Shown here: one piece after another, positions 24,733-36,851 of the stretch | Numbering within the stretch: position 1 is the stretch's first letter | Layout of the letters: each line of letters begins with the position of its first letter | NCBI GenBank assembly: GCA_004369085.1 | Contig: ML210197.1 | Span: 115,710-179,709, forward strand | Direction: 5' to 3' | Length of the DNA: 64,000 nucleotides | DNA from: Coprinopsis marcescibilis | Taxonomy: Eukaryota > Basidiomycota > Agaricomycetes > Agaricales > Psathyrellaceae | The notes under the pieces: model-generated | Told to the model about the DNA's origin: nothing | Database searches by the model: none | The model's input: only the letters and a program-made list of their open reading frames with translations | Translations under genes and position numbers: made by a program

Positions 24733-25806
24733 GTCTTGCTTGTCTCTTCGGACGGTGCTGGATGCTCTTCTAGTGCCGGTCTTCGATTGCGTCAAGACAA
24801 AATCATCATATCTCATCTTGGGGTCTTCAATCTGGATTTGCGCGTCAACCAAAAATGGACCGTGTTGCTCAAACTCGTCATTGCCCTCGCCAGATTGGAT
24901 GACGATCTTCTAGGTACGTTCCGAGTTGTTTCTTTAAAATGTGTTCTGACTCACAAGGCCTCAGTTTGCTATCATCCGTAGATTGGTCGTGGTTGCACAA
25001 CGCATTTTCCAAAACTTGCTGGTATCTTGTTCGTTGCACGTAGCCGTAGTTTCTTGAATCTTGAACCAATGGTTCTTAAGGCACACACTCCTTCATGTTT
25101 TATGTTGGTTCCTCACTCGTCGACGGGGCTTGTCCCTCTCTAGCCGAATAAAAATCGATATCTTGATGCACACGTTTTGATTTCTCTTGCTGATCTTGAG
25201 ATTCTTGATCTTGACTCTTGAGGTTCTAGTCTTGAGCTTGAGGTCTTGCGGCGTCTTGAAGCATACGTAATCTCAGAAAACTCCAAAATGAAATCAAAAT
25301 CAAGTCTATTGGCTAAAAGTATCATAAAGATCGGAAAAAGGGGGGTGAATGTGTGAACTGCCGGCTCTGCTTCCTTCGAAGGGATAAAAGGCAAAGGGAG
25401 CGGTGACGATTAAGTCGAGCGCTAAGATGAACAAACATCGCTTTCAGCACTACTTTGGCACAGAACCAGCCGTAGAACGTTTGAGAGGCGATGGCTTGCA
25501 ATTTGACGAGTGCGGTGAGAAACGGGAGGACGCGCGTCGAGCTTTCCTTATATGACTCGGCTGTTGGGGTTTGCTTGCGAAGGTTTGCTCGGAACAAATA
25601 GTGCAACTAGGGGCAAGTCCACGTCCAAAATTCGATTTAATTGGGATGCAGGCGTTGTATTGGTACATGGATAAAGGAGGAATAAGCGGCAGAAACTGGT
25701 ATGAAAGTATATTATACAGCTGAGGGACTTGTTCTGTAGAAATTTCCAACCAAACGTCCTTTCGAGTCATAAGTGCTACCATCAGAGAGTGGAGTCAATT
25801 CCCACC
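24733..25806. other. Intergenic, downstream of the tandem pair
   Basis: About 1.1 kb. The first 180 bp still reads as protein-like sequence (see the preceding gene). Near 25190-25260 there is a run of diverged short units related to TTGAGATTCTTGATCTTGAC. No gene is supported. Confidence 0.45.
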
Positions 25807-28600
25807 TCAGGGTGTGCTTCTAGCGTTCAGAATACCAACCAACTGCTCCAGGGCCACCGCAATGCGCCCGAGATTACTATCGAGGGACGCCAACCTCTGA
25901 TTCAACTCTTCTGGTAACTGGTACCCATTCGTCGTACCAACCGGCGAGCTGACTCCATTACTTGAACTGAGTGTTCGAAGAGGTGGCTTAGGGGGGATGG
26001 GAGGCTTAAAGTCGTCGACCGTGTCGTCCACAGGAAAACTCAGCGGTGTATACGGCTCGAGTTGCGGCATTTTGACATATTCTGTTGCGTAGCTGATGGG
26101 CCTCTTTTTCTGCGTCACGTCTCCGTATTCTGGGCATAGTGCGTATCCGAGGCACGCGAACCGCTTCGGCTCCTTGGCCTTCCCCTCTTCCAAGAGGATT
26201 TTGAAGGCATAAACACGTCGACAAGAAATGTCAACAAGAGCCCACGCCTTCCACTGCCATCTCCCGCTCCCCTTCTCCCTCCCAACCTCCAGGTCAATCT
26301 CGGTTTTACCGGTCTTCACAGCTTGATAGACCAAGCGCTGCAGCTGCTTGATGCTGATATCCATACTGTCGATGCGGACAACGTCCTTTGAGCTATCGGC
26401 CTTCTGCACGCGAAGAGAGTTGCGGCACATTTCGACGATGGGGTCGTCGAACCAGAATGTGGCGATGTCCGAATCGTATAGTTTATCAAACTCCCAAGGC
26501 TTGAATACGTACTCCAAGACCAAGGAAAACTCTTCGCCTTCGATGTCCTCCAGAATTATCTTGAGTCGTAGGGGGCGATGACGAGCAACGAAAGCCCGGT
26601 AGAACCAGCGAGCTTCCTCTTTCTTGTCTTCCTCTGTTCTCGGGATGGTAGCTTCAAATTTGAAAGTGATTGATTGCCGAGGGTCAATAGTGACTGGCAG
26701 CAGCCCCTGTTCTTCAAGCTTGAAAGCCTTCGCGGGCTGGTACTCCCTGTCCCCAACAAGTCGATAGGCTGCTTTGGCTCCGGCAATGGTGATTGGATTA
26801 TTGGATCCAGCAGCGTTGTTATTGAAGACGGAGATCGAACCATTAAAGAAGTCTTTGTCTGTTCCGGCAAAGTTGGGGTTGGCCAGGAGAGGGGGGTCGG
26901 CCATGTTCTTGAGGATGACACGCAGGGATGATGGAGAGCGTGTTTTGAAGTCGGTACGGGGCGCACGAATCGGTTTGTCGCTGACCTCGGGGCCAACACG
27001 GATAGTTTCTGGAAGGATGTAAGGAGAAGCTGGGATGTACGATCGCATCCCACCCTCCGAGATTGCCAGAACCTCTCCAGACATTTGGCCTGTGGACAGG
27101 TCGATAGGTACAACCCGGACGAAAGGGGCGTTTGACGTGGCTGCTTTGGCGGTGATCCTGACCCCAGTAATCTTTCCAGAAACCGCCAACAACCATTCGG
27201 CCAAGGCGTACTCGTCCTCGCTTGGAGAAGTCCTGAAGATGAGGGTACGTCGCGAGTATCGAACGGATTTGGCGATATTCTCCAGCTCGGAAACGGTGAA
27301 AGTCTGGAAATAGTACTTGTTTTGGAATGACACCCGGCCCACAGAGATGATAATTGTTGGCTCTTCGAGCCTTGCGCCGCGAGAAACCCAGCGGAGGAGC
27401 TGTCCGACGGATGCCTTCTGTACCTTGTCTTCGTCCTCGAGGTCTGTATCTTCAATCGACGCCCATTCGTCCGTGGTGTCCGTGTAGTTTTTGACCTTCC
27501 AAACCCGGGGGAAGAAAGTGCCGTAGGGATAGTCGCAGTGATGCTTCTCCCGATGATAACCATACTGACAAGGGTGCTTCGTGTCGCAGCAAGGGTAGCT
27601 CTTCGACCAGCTGCTGAACTCCCCCCGATGGAACGAGCAGGCTTTGGGTCCGTTGGTGGATCTGGTGAAGCTTTCTTCGCATTGGACGCAAACCAGGCGT
27701 TGTTCGTTGTCCGTCGCGTTCAGAAGGGCGGCAAAGCTCTTGAGTCCATCGACGATAGCGTTTCCGACATTTTGGCCAATGTTATCTTTGATAACTGCTT
27801 CAATCCTCTCCTCCACCCCTTTGACCACATCCGCCACATTCTCCCCCAACTGCTCCATGACCGCCTCGTCTGGTATGTCGAGGTGCTGCTGCACCGCGAA
27901 TTCCTTGACAAGCTCCCTGTCATACTTCACAGCCTCGAAATCTCCACCATGTTCGTCCACAAAAGTGACTGCAGCCTGGTCGAACTCATCCAGAGGCACA
28001 GCTCGAGTGAGAATTTCGAGCTGCTTGCTCTGGTGGATTTGCAAGCTCATGAGCAGGTTTTGGCAGCAGGTATTGACAGCCTCCACTGCAAGCGTGAACT
28101 TTTCGCGATTACTGATGCTGAGCCTGCGAGCGACGAAGCTCTGCTTGCGATACGCCGAAATAAGCGCAGCAGCCTCCTTGAGTATCTCGGTCATCTTCTC
28201 GATGACCTGGCGCGTAGCAGGCATGATTTCCAGGTCCTTGAGTATTGGGAGGTGGCTGAGCATGAACGTGATGCGCTCAAGGAGGTCGGTGCATTTGGCA
28301 TCAACGTCTTCTGCCCTGCGTTCGATGTCGATGATGATTTTGAGGAGGATAAAAGCCGGAGCGATAAGAGGAACGGCTTTTCCAACGTCCGAGAGACTAC
28401 TCAGCACCTCCATCGCCGAGTGGAGGGCTGGATTGCCAACGACGGGGTCGATGACATTGCTGGCGGTGTTCAATGAACCTTGCCTCGCAGACATTGCAGA
28501 GGCAGGAGGTATATGAGGTGGTGCAGGCCTGAGATGTGATGGGGGTCCTGGTCAACTTTTGGGAACCTTTTGAGTAAATTACAGCTGTCAAAACGTACAT
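25807..28600 (-). CDS. Large protein: MLKL/HeLo-like helical N-terminus plus CHORD-like module (copy A)
   Basis: One long exon (25807-28528) encodes about 895 residues from an internal Met at 28494. A 12-residue extension becomes in-frame if the start codon is formed across an intron (AT at 28599-28600, intron 28529-28598, G at 28528), for about 907 residues in all. Counting from the internal Met, residues 10-165 are helical with a central hydrophobic helix (PLIAPAFILLKIIID) and read like the four-helix-bundle N-terminal domain of MLKL/HeLo-type cell-death proteins. A helical linker follows. Residues 269-320 hold CVQC, CSFH, YPCC, and CQYGYHREKHHC, spaced like a CHORD zinc module. The last 550 residues are beta-rich, unrecognised, and end in a coiled-coil-like LGRIAVALEQLVGIL. 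No kinase, NB-ARC or repeat sensor is seen. A cell-death or immune role is inference. Confidence 0.85.
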
Positions 28601-29502
28601 GACTATAAGGCACGCTCAGCGCCGCTCTGCGCAGGATCTGATGACCGTGACAAGATGATTGAATTAGGGCGCCAACTCTCGTCAAGGTCGGTTGCAACGG
28701 GCTCAGGGTTGGACTGTGATTGACAGCACTAGATATCCTGGGGCTTCTGCAAGTCAGTCAGTACCCTCGCAACCTCGTGTCAAACTTTCAACTTATTTAC
28801 TGACCTGAAGGGCAGGGAGTAATTCTGACTACCTGTGAGTCAAAAATCTGCCTTTTACCATTGCCATCCCTGAGAGTTTGGCGTTTAGAGTGGTGTGCGG
28901 TCATGGCTAAGATCAAGCCTGGATCACGGCTTGGATCAGGCACACGTCGCCACAGCAATTCTTGGCTTACGCAAACCTCGACGACATGACAACCGTAGCG
29001 TCTCAGCCAAAGGGTACGACGAGGACGGATATACGCGGAGAATAAGTATCGACGCGAAGATTAATTTACTGGTACCGACTCGGAGCGTTTCGACAAGTAC
29101 GATGTTAAAGGGAAAGTTGGATTCGTGGAACGACTACTGAACTCAAGAAGAATTAATCACTTCTAATCTCAAATGCTAATACTGACAAAGATTATATTCC
29201 GTCAAAGGCATATTGCAGCTGCTCAGACCAGGGTGATTTCATGACATTTCCGATGCTATCATCGAAAAAGAACCTCAGACCCAGGTACATACTAGATTTT
29301 AGAAGAGAAGACCTCTAGTAGGTCTGGTCAGCTAGCCTTTATAGCTTTGCGGGGCTTCACGTCTATAGAGATCCTAACGTAGTTCCCTGCCATAATATGT
29401 TGTAGGGGTCGTATGTGCGTATATGTATAAGGCAACATACATATGGTATAAAGGTATATTACATTGCTATGTTGCAGCCAGGAAAGTGTTGACCCGCCAA
29501 AG
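28601..29502. other. Spacer between tandem copies, with duplicated upstream region
   Basis: Holds the promoter of copy A and the 3' end of copy B. The part from 28601 to about 28930 resembles 32308-32620 upstream of copy B (for example CTGTGAGTCAAAAATCTGCC against CCTATGAGTCAAGAATGCAC), so the duplication included several hundred bases of 5' flank. No gene is seen. Confidence 0.6.
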
Positions 29503-32307
29503 CTACCGTTGCCATCGCCTGCTCTCAGCCTGCAGCTGCCCAAGCATTCCAACCAATTGTTCTAGGGCCACCGCAATGCGCGCGATATTATTATCCAGCG
29601 ACGATTGTTCCAGAGCCATGGCAATGCGTTCGAGAGTATTATCCAGCGGCTCAGTCAAACGATGTGGTAGCTCAGCCTGGTGCTTAGTCGTGTCAGCCAG
29701 CAAGCTGGCTCCACTACTTCCGTTGAGGGCTCGAGGCGGTGGCTTGAAGTCGTCCAGCGTGTCGTCCGTGGGGTAAGCCGGTAGTGTATACGGCTCGAGT
29801 GGAGGAATAGTGATAGATTCTGTTGCATAACTGATGGGTCTTGTCTCCTGAATCACGTCGCCGTACTCTGGACACAGGACGTATCCAAGACAGGCGAACT
29901 GTTTCCTCTCCTTCAACTTCCCCTCTTCCAATAGGATTTTGAAGGCATAAACACGTTGACAAGAGATGTCAACAAGTGCCCATGCCGTCCACTGCCATTC
30001 CCCGGAATTAAACTCCTTGCGAGAGAAGTGGATCTCCGTTTTACCGGTCTTGATAGCATGGTACACTACCCGCTGAAGTTGCATTACGGTAACGTCGGTA
30101 TTATCGATATCCAGCAAGGTATCTGTGTTTCTAGCCTTTGACACGCGAATTGTTCTGCGCTCCATTTGGACAATGGGTTCGGCCATCCAAAGTATGGCGA
30201 TATCACTGGCGTATGGCTCGTCAAACCGCCATGGCTTGTGGACATACTCCAACACCAGCGAGCACTCTTCCCCTTCTATGTCCTCGAGGATAATCTTGAG
30301 ACGCAGCGGCCGATGAAGAGCGCAAAGAACGCCGGTTTTCTGCTCTTCTTCTGTCCTCGGTACCGTAACTCCGAACGTGAACGTGAACAATTGCCGAGCG
30401 TTGATAGTGACGGGTAAGAGTGCCCGTTCATCCAGCCAAACTGCCGAGACGCGCTGGTATTCGCTGTCCCCAATGAAACGATAGGAAGCTTTGGCTCTGG
30501 CAATGATGACCTGGTTGCTGGATCCAGCAGCGTTGTCATTGAAGACGCATATTGAACCTCTGAAGGAGTCTCTGGATACTTTGTCGAGAGGGGGGTCGGC
30601 CATGTTCCTGAGGATGACACGGAGGGATGGAGAAGAACATGATTTAAAGTCTGTACGGGTGTCGCGGATGGGTTTATCGCTGATCTCAGGACCAACGCGG
30701 ACGGTCTCTGGAAGGATGTAAGGTGAAGCTGGGATGTACGACCGCAGCCCACCCTCTGAAATTGCCAGAATTTCTCCAGATTTTTGGCCTGTGGACAGGT
30801 CGATAGGGACGACCCGGACGAAGGGAGTGCTTGACGTGACCGCTTTTGCCGTGATCCTGACCCCAGTGATCTTGCCAGAAACCGCCAACAACCATTCTGC
30901 CATCGAATACTGGTCATCGTTGGGAGAGTTCCTGAAGATAAGGGTGCGTCGTGAGTATCTAACGGATTTGGCGATGTTCTCCAACTCTGGGACGGTGAAC
31001 GTTTGGAAATAGTACTTGGACTGGAATGTCACTTGCCCCACGGAGATGAGGATCGTTGGTTCCTCGAGTCTTGCGCCGCCGGTGACCCAGCGCAGGAGCT
31101 GTCCGACAGATGCCTTCTGCACCTCGCTTTTGACCTTGCGTCCAACCTCGAGGTCTGTGTCCTGAATCGACGCCCATTTGTCCACAATATCCTTGGACTG
31201 CAGCATTTCAAACCGAGCAAAGAATGGCCCGTAGGGATAGTCGCAGTGGTGCTTCTCGCGATGATAGCCGTACTGACAAGGGAGCTTCATGTCGCAGCAA
31301 GGATAGGTCTTCGGCACGCCGCTGTTGAGCTCCGCCCGATGGAATGAGCAAGCTTTTGGGCCGTTGGTGGATCGAGTAAATTTCTGTTCGCATTGTACGC
31401 AACCGAGCCGTTGTTCGTTCTCCGTCGCGTTCAGAAGGGCGGCAAAACTCTTGAGTCCATCAACGATTGCGGTCCCAACGTTTTGGCCAATGTTCTCTTT
31501 GATCACGGTTTCAATCCTCCCCTCCACTTCCTTAACCACATCCGCCACATTCTCCCCCAACTGCTCCATGACCGCTTCATCTGGTATGTCGAGGTGCTGC
31601 TGCACCGCAAACTCCTTGACAAGCTCCCTGTCATACTTCACAGCCTCGAAATCTCCACCATGTTCGTCCACAAACTTGACGGCCGCCTGGTCATACTCGT
31701 CGAGAGGCACGGCCCGGGTGAGAATCTCGAGCTGCTTGCTCTGGTGGATTTGCAAGCTCATGAGCAGGTTCTGGCAGCAGCTGTTGACAGCCTCCACCGA
31801 GAACGTGAACCTCTCGCGATTGCTGATGCTCAGCCTGCGGGCCAGAAAACTCTGCTTGCGGTACGCCGAAATGAGCGCAGCAGCCTCCTTGAGTACCCCG
31901 GTCATCCGCTCGATGACCTGGCGCGTGGCAGGCATGATGTCTATGTCCTTGAGCATTGGAAGGTGGCTGAGCATGAATGTGATACGCTCGAGGAGATCGG
32001 TGCATTTGGCATCAACGTCTTCCACCTTGCGTTCGATGTCGATGATGATCTTAAGGAGGATAAAAACTGGAGCGATGAGAGGTATGGTTTTCCCAACGTC
32101 TGAGAGATTGCTCAACACCTCCATTGCCGAGTAAAGGGCGGGATTTCCAACGAGGGGATTGACTACGTTGCTGGCCGTGTTCAAATAAGCTTGCTTCGTA
32201 GACATCGTCGTGGAAGGAGGCACTTGGGGTGCTGCAGGCCTGAAATGTATATAGTATCAGATTTCCGAACCTTTTGAATCCACGTCCTTGAATCGTAAAA
32301 CTTACAT
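29503..32307 (-). CDS. Large protein: MLKL/HeLo-like helical N-terminus plus CHORD-like module (copy B)
   Basis: Tandem paralogue of copy A, same strand. The exon 29503-32239 is open throughout; a start codon formed across an intron (AT at 32306-32307, intron 32240-32305, G at 32239) gives about 912 residues beginning MPAAPQVPPSTTM, against MPAPPHIPPASAM in copy A. The helical N-terminus is nearly identical to copy A (PLIAPVFILLKIIID). The Cys/His module is kept: CVQC, CSFH, YPCC, CQYGYHREKHHC. The second half is much more diverged: it lacks about seven residues at the FAGTDKDFF region of A, is shorter near the TEEEQKTG stretch, and carries an extra copy of the tail unit (LERIAMALEQ then IARIAVALEQLVGML). 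Function is inferred only from the N-terminal resemblance. Confidence 0.85.
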
Positions 32308-32904
32308 GACGTTGAGGCACACTGGAAGGCGGCAAAGAATCTCAAAAGGTGATGAAACCAGGATGTGGAAAACTGGTATAGCTCGCAAGCAAATGATTGA
32401 ACGTTAGACCGTGTTTTACACCGGTAGATGTCCTGTGGGTTTCTGAAAGTCAGTAACGCCGCAGGCAGGGGGCTTCAAACCTTCAGCTTCTGTCCTCACC
32501 TGAAGAGCAGAAAATAGTTCTGCATTCCTATGAGTCAAGAATGCACCTTTTAACTAGTCTCATCCTGAGAATACAGCGTTTCGAGATGTCTGCCGTCGTG
32601 GTTAAGATCAACCTTGAATCATGCGCACATCGACGCATCCGGCCGCGCCAGACCGCGAACATTGATGAATTGTCAACGGTGCCCTGATAATCTTCAGAGC
32701 ATTGTTAGAATTTGGTACAACAAAACACAGACAGATAGACGTATTGATACAAGGGCTAGTTTACATACGAGCAGAGCTAGGTACAAATACAATGCGAAAG
32801 AGAAGTTAGATTTGTATGATTTCAGAAGGCGTAACGAATAACGATAGCTTCCAATCCCGAATATTTAAGGGCGTGACAAGGATCCCAATCAGAGAAACGC
32901 CTTC
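32308..32904. other. Upstream region of copy B
   Basis: About 600 bp between the start of copy B and the end of the acetyltransferase gene. It is the diverged counterpart of the sequence upstream of copy A. No gene is seen. Confidence 0.5.
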
Positions 32905-35900
32905 TTAATATTCCACCAAAGGAATAACTTTGCCTACATTGACCATCAGCTCCCCGGTCTGCAACAGCAACAGCAAAAGGGTACTCACCAATGTCAGACC
33001 ATGGTGACTTCTTCTTGCGACCAAGAAGCTCGACACTGCCGCTATCAAAGAAGGAGTAGCCGGCTGCATTGGAAGCAACGCGATTGTCAGGATCCAAGTA
33101 TACGACATGCAGGATAACACTCACGCATAGCAACCTCCGTCTCATCATCTGAAGAATCCGAAGTCGCTCCATGGATTGGCCGACCAGTCTTGGAATCCCT
33201 CAAAACACCCAAATGATCGACGAACGGCTCAGGCCGCTGGTTCGCAGCTCTGTGAAGCTGAATCAACATTCTCTGGATATCCATGAGATAGCTCTTCAAC
33301 GTATGCAAGAAGCGACGGGTCTGCAGATGCTTCGACGACGCACAGCTAATAGAAGGTAGGGATTAGGATCGCGTGGTCTTGACAAGAGATTGGTCAAAGG
33401 ATACATACACAGAAATCCCGTCTTCCTTGATGATGTAGCCAAGGCCATATCCGTCAGCTGCAACCGGTCCGAACCCGAACAATCGCAAAGCTGGGTTACC
33501 GCAGTTGGAGGTCGAGAGGATGGAGGTGCTGATCAAAGACCAGCCAGGGTCGTTGAAGATCCCTGGCATCTTGCTGGCAGCAATCGGCTTTGGAGCAGGG
33601 TCGTCGGGAGATGGGTTGAGATTGCCTTGCAGCTCTCGTTGGTAGAGGCAGTACAGTGCGTAGAGATGCCTAACCCATCGTCAGAATATGATCCTCAATC
33701 ACGGGTACAAAGGCTTACCTGTCCTGGCCTAGACCCTGCGAACACTCCTTCGTAAGCTTGCTATGTCTGTCGCAAGCCTTTCTAAGCGCAGCCACCTTCT
33801 GTTGAGGGGTTGATTCGGAGTAGAATGTCTAAGGGATGCCAATAAGCTTCCACAATCCACAGAAGGTAACTGACAGCCTCACCTTGGTAAAGTCGACACT
33901 CTCCCGTTGCACCGTGCGGATGGCCTCAGTTCGTCCATGCAAGAATGCCTTGGTCATCGCTGGCTCGTACGTACACTCAATTCGGCCTAGGAGCAGGAAC
34001 AAACAATTAGCCTATGCCGACGGAGGATAGTAGAAGGACGTACCATATAGCCCAAAGTAAGCAGCCTGGAAAGCCATCTGCACGAACGCGTCGGGACTGA
34101 ACCCGTGGCTGGTGATGAAGTTCTTGCCGTACCCCTTGAATTCGAGGGCCTGGCAATCATTCTGGCAGATCAAGTCACTAAGCCTTGTCTCTGCGAATCG
34201 AACTCCAGCACGAAGCTCGGGGCTAAGCTTCCATTCCAGCTTCTTGGGCGTGGTGTCAATGTGTTCGGAATGTACACCGTTGGCAGGGGCTCCTCGCGGA
34301 GGCTTATAGGATTTGGCAAGAGGGGAGAGTTTGGCGTGGAAGAGGGTTGGCGCAGATGGGTTGATGGAGCGAGCGAGTAACATAAGGCCTTCTGTGAAGA
34401 TGTCTGCAGCAAATCTAGAACGAACGAGTAAACAAATGTGGCGCCATGAGCGAAACGCATCATAAAGTACCTCAGAACAGTGTGGCCATCGACGCCAGTG
34501 TGCTCAAAGTTGATACCGGCAGCACCATCTGCACAGACAATGATTTGAAGCTATGGCGGAAAATTCAGTACCTGATATTGACAGAAGGGGGAAATCACAA
34601 ACCTTATCGTACCACCGGTTTGTGCAAGTACCGACTTGTTCGCCGCCCTCCAATCTGTAAGTACCGCAGAGGAAGTTGCTGCAGAGATCCGCAATGTTAT
34701 CTGGGGAGGAATCATCGAGGCACACGATGAAGAGTGCGTCATCAACGACGTCGATGCAAGACTTGTTGTTCCGATCGCCCGTGAGCATGTCTCGAAGGCT
34801 AGACCATGTCTTGCGGTTTTCGGTGGTCAAGACTCCGATAGAATTTCTTGCCGCCTTACGACAATCATTAGAGGTATACATGAACACATTCTAGGCCATT
34901 ACATACCTGGGAGGGATCAATCTTATCTGCATCAGATACGATGGCCAGGAGGTTGCGATGTATCTCTCGTTCTGTGAGAAGAGGTCGATTTTCCTCGTCT
35001 AGAACATCGAACCAGTCTAGATTACAAGAAGAACACGTCAAGCCTCAGTAACGGAGTCCCGCATGGCAATCATGAGATAAGACCAAATCTTACAAAACTG
35101 TCCTCGCCGAAGCACAACGATATGCCTTGAGTCTGCGTGCACGTCGATTTTGCATCCCCTCTGGAGATCAGGGTAAGTGATTTCACTCGATTGGACGGTA
35201 AGAGATACTCACAGGTGTAGGAATTCGCGAGTTGCCGAATAATCGCAGGTACTGGTCCATATCCAGTGGGATACCTCGCACGGTATCGGGTTCGAGCATA
35301 CCTGCCCGCAGGTCGTGAATGAATCCGAGAGATGAGATAATAAGAGATGAAGCCCGTGGAAGTTGCCCGCTGCGACCGGGTGTGGGATCGTCCCTGATAT
35401 GGATTAAACAATCATTTGACGTTGGACAGAAAGGGGACCACATACTCGAGTACGAAGAATGGATTGAGTGCGAGCACGACCGGGTCGCTGTGCGAGAGGT
35501 ACGATTCGTACCTAGAGATGGAATCAGCGATCCGGTCCTTCTCTCCTGTCGAGACAGCAGACCCACCAGAATTCTTCGATGTAACTACATTATGGAGAAC
35601 GTTAATAATGCCTTATCGCGCAACCACAGCATAAGACACTCACCTGTTCTTGGTTTTAGCCCATGAGATCAGTTTCTTCTGGATAGCTGGGCCCTCGTTC
35701 TCGAGAAAGTCCTTAACAGCAGCCTTGGTGGCCTCGTGCTCGTCCTTATCTTGCAGTGCCTCGAGCGCTCGTAGATAACGTTGGCATGTTTCTTCCAGTG
35801 GTGGGATGGGGAGCTTAGGGAGCTTGTCCTGGTGCGAAAATGTCTTCCCTGTGGGCTTGGAGGTTGCGATCGTAGTGGTTGACGATGTACCCGGAGAGGT

Positions 35901-35999
35901 AATGAGTCCCGGCATCGTTTCTGTCGTTCCTGGGGCGAGTTTCAAGGAAGACGAGCTGAAGAAACGGGTTAAGAAGGAGAAGATGGAGGAATTCAGCAT
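32905..35999 (-). CDS. Carnitine O-acetyltransferase family enzyme, multi-exon
   Basis: Transfers acetyl (or short acyl) groups between CoA and carnitine so that they can cross mitochondrial or peroxisomal membranes. About ten exons on the minus strand, starting at ATG 35999. Family landmarks in order: LPKLPIPPLEETCQRYL; the spliced SYIEEFW/YESYLSH and VVLALNPFFVLEDDPTPG; NRWYDK; the catalytic motif FEHTGVDGHT, whose His is the general base; and late blocks MAFQAAYFGLYG, PGIFNDPGWSLIST and DGYGLGYIIKEDGIS. The first 50 residues are Ser/Thr-rich with few acidic residues and may be a mitochondrial presequence; a second Met (TETMPGLI) could give a form without it. The C-terminus, read as GKVIPLVEY, is not a classical peroxisomal signal; a different acceptor near 32953 would give another tail. 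Individual exon limits were not all fixed. Confidence 0.9.
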
Positions 36000-36851
36000 C
36001 AAGTCGTCATCGCAGGGAGTAATATACGGCCCAAATACCTGTGGTCATGCCTTCCAGCGGAGTTCCTTTCCTCCCAAGGCGCTGGAACAGAGGCAGATTG
36101 ATCGGCGGGGAAATGCGGGGAAGTGGGGTTCATAGCGCCGTAATCTTTTTCCGGTGACGACAAGCCAGGAGACCAGCCAATAGAAGCGACTCTTTGACTC
36201 CTAAATGGCGAAGATTCTGGAGAAACGGTGCCGGGAGAAATAAATATCAGGCAGGCATATGGGCACAGCCGAAGAACAAACCAATCGCAACCCAATAACA
36301 CGGGGCCAAGTGCCGTTCCACTGGCAGGCCAACGGAAGGAACCTGATTTAGTCTCCTACGAGACCTTGTTTGACCTCGTCCGAAACCTGATGATGAGACA
36401 TAGATCATAGTTTAGACAGCTTGGTTTCATACGTTCCTGAATGGTGTAGAATACAGACCAGGGCATTTTGTACAATCGGGGTGGTGGTTGTAGGAAGCGA
36501 ACCGTCTGCGCCGGGGCCAAGCCAAACGGCGCCTCGCGCCATGTTGACACCGGATCATGGAATTCCCGTAAGTATGCTTGGATGACGCTGGGTACCGCCT
36601 GGGTGTGGGGTTGGAGTCTTGGCTCATATTGTGGTTGGCAGATTCTGGCCGCATGTCACAGAGGGAACGGGCGGAATTGTGCGCGGGGTAATTTGAATCT
36701 ATTTACACAAAAGGTAAACAAAACTAGAACTATTAGGACAGTGGGAACTGGTATATGTGATCACTCGAACATCGGTCCCGCTGAGCCCGCAATTACTAAC
36801 ATGCATCCTCGGCAAGTCCCTGGAACATTTAGGCAACCTCCTGGTAACTTT
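36000..36851. other. Spacer between acetyltransferase start and WSC gene end
   Basis: About 850 bp. Contains the promoter of the acetyltransferase and the 3' end of the WSC gene, both on the minus strand. An open frame at 36468-37004 on the plus strand overlaps the WSC gene's last exon and is not supported. Confidence 0.5.

Noticed and set aside
27538..28516. Long plus-strand open frames (290-312 codons) opposite copy A, and similar ones opposite copy B at 31325-32134
   Set aside because: Shadows of the strongly conserved minus-strand coding sequence, which shows protein-like conservation between the copies.
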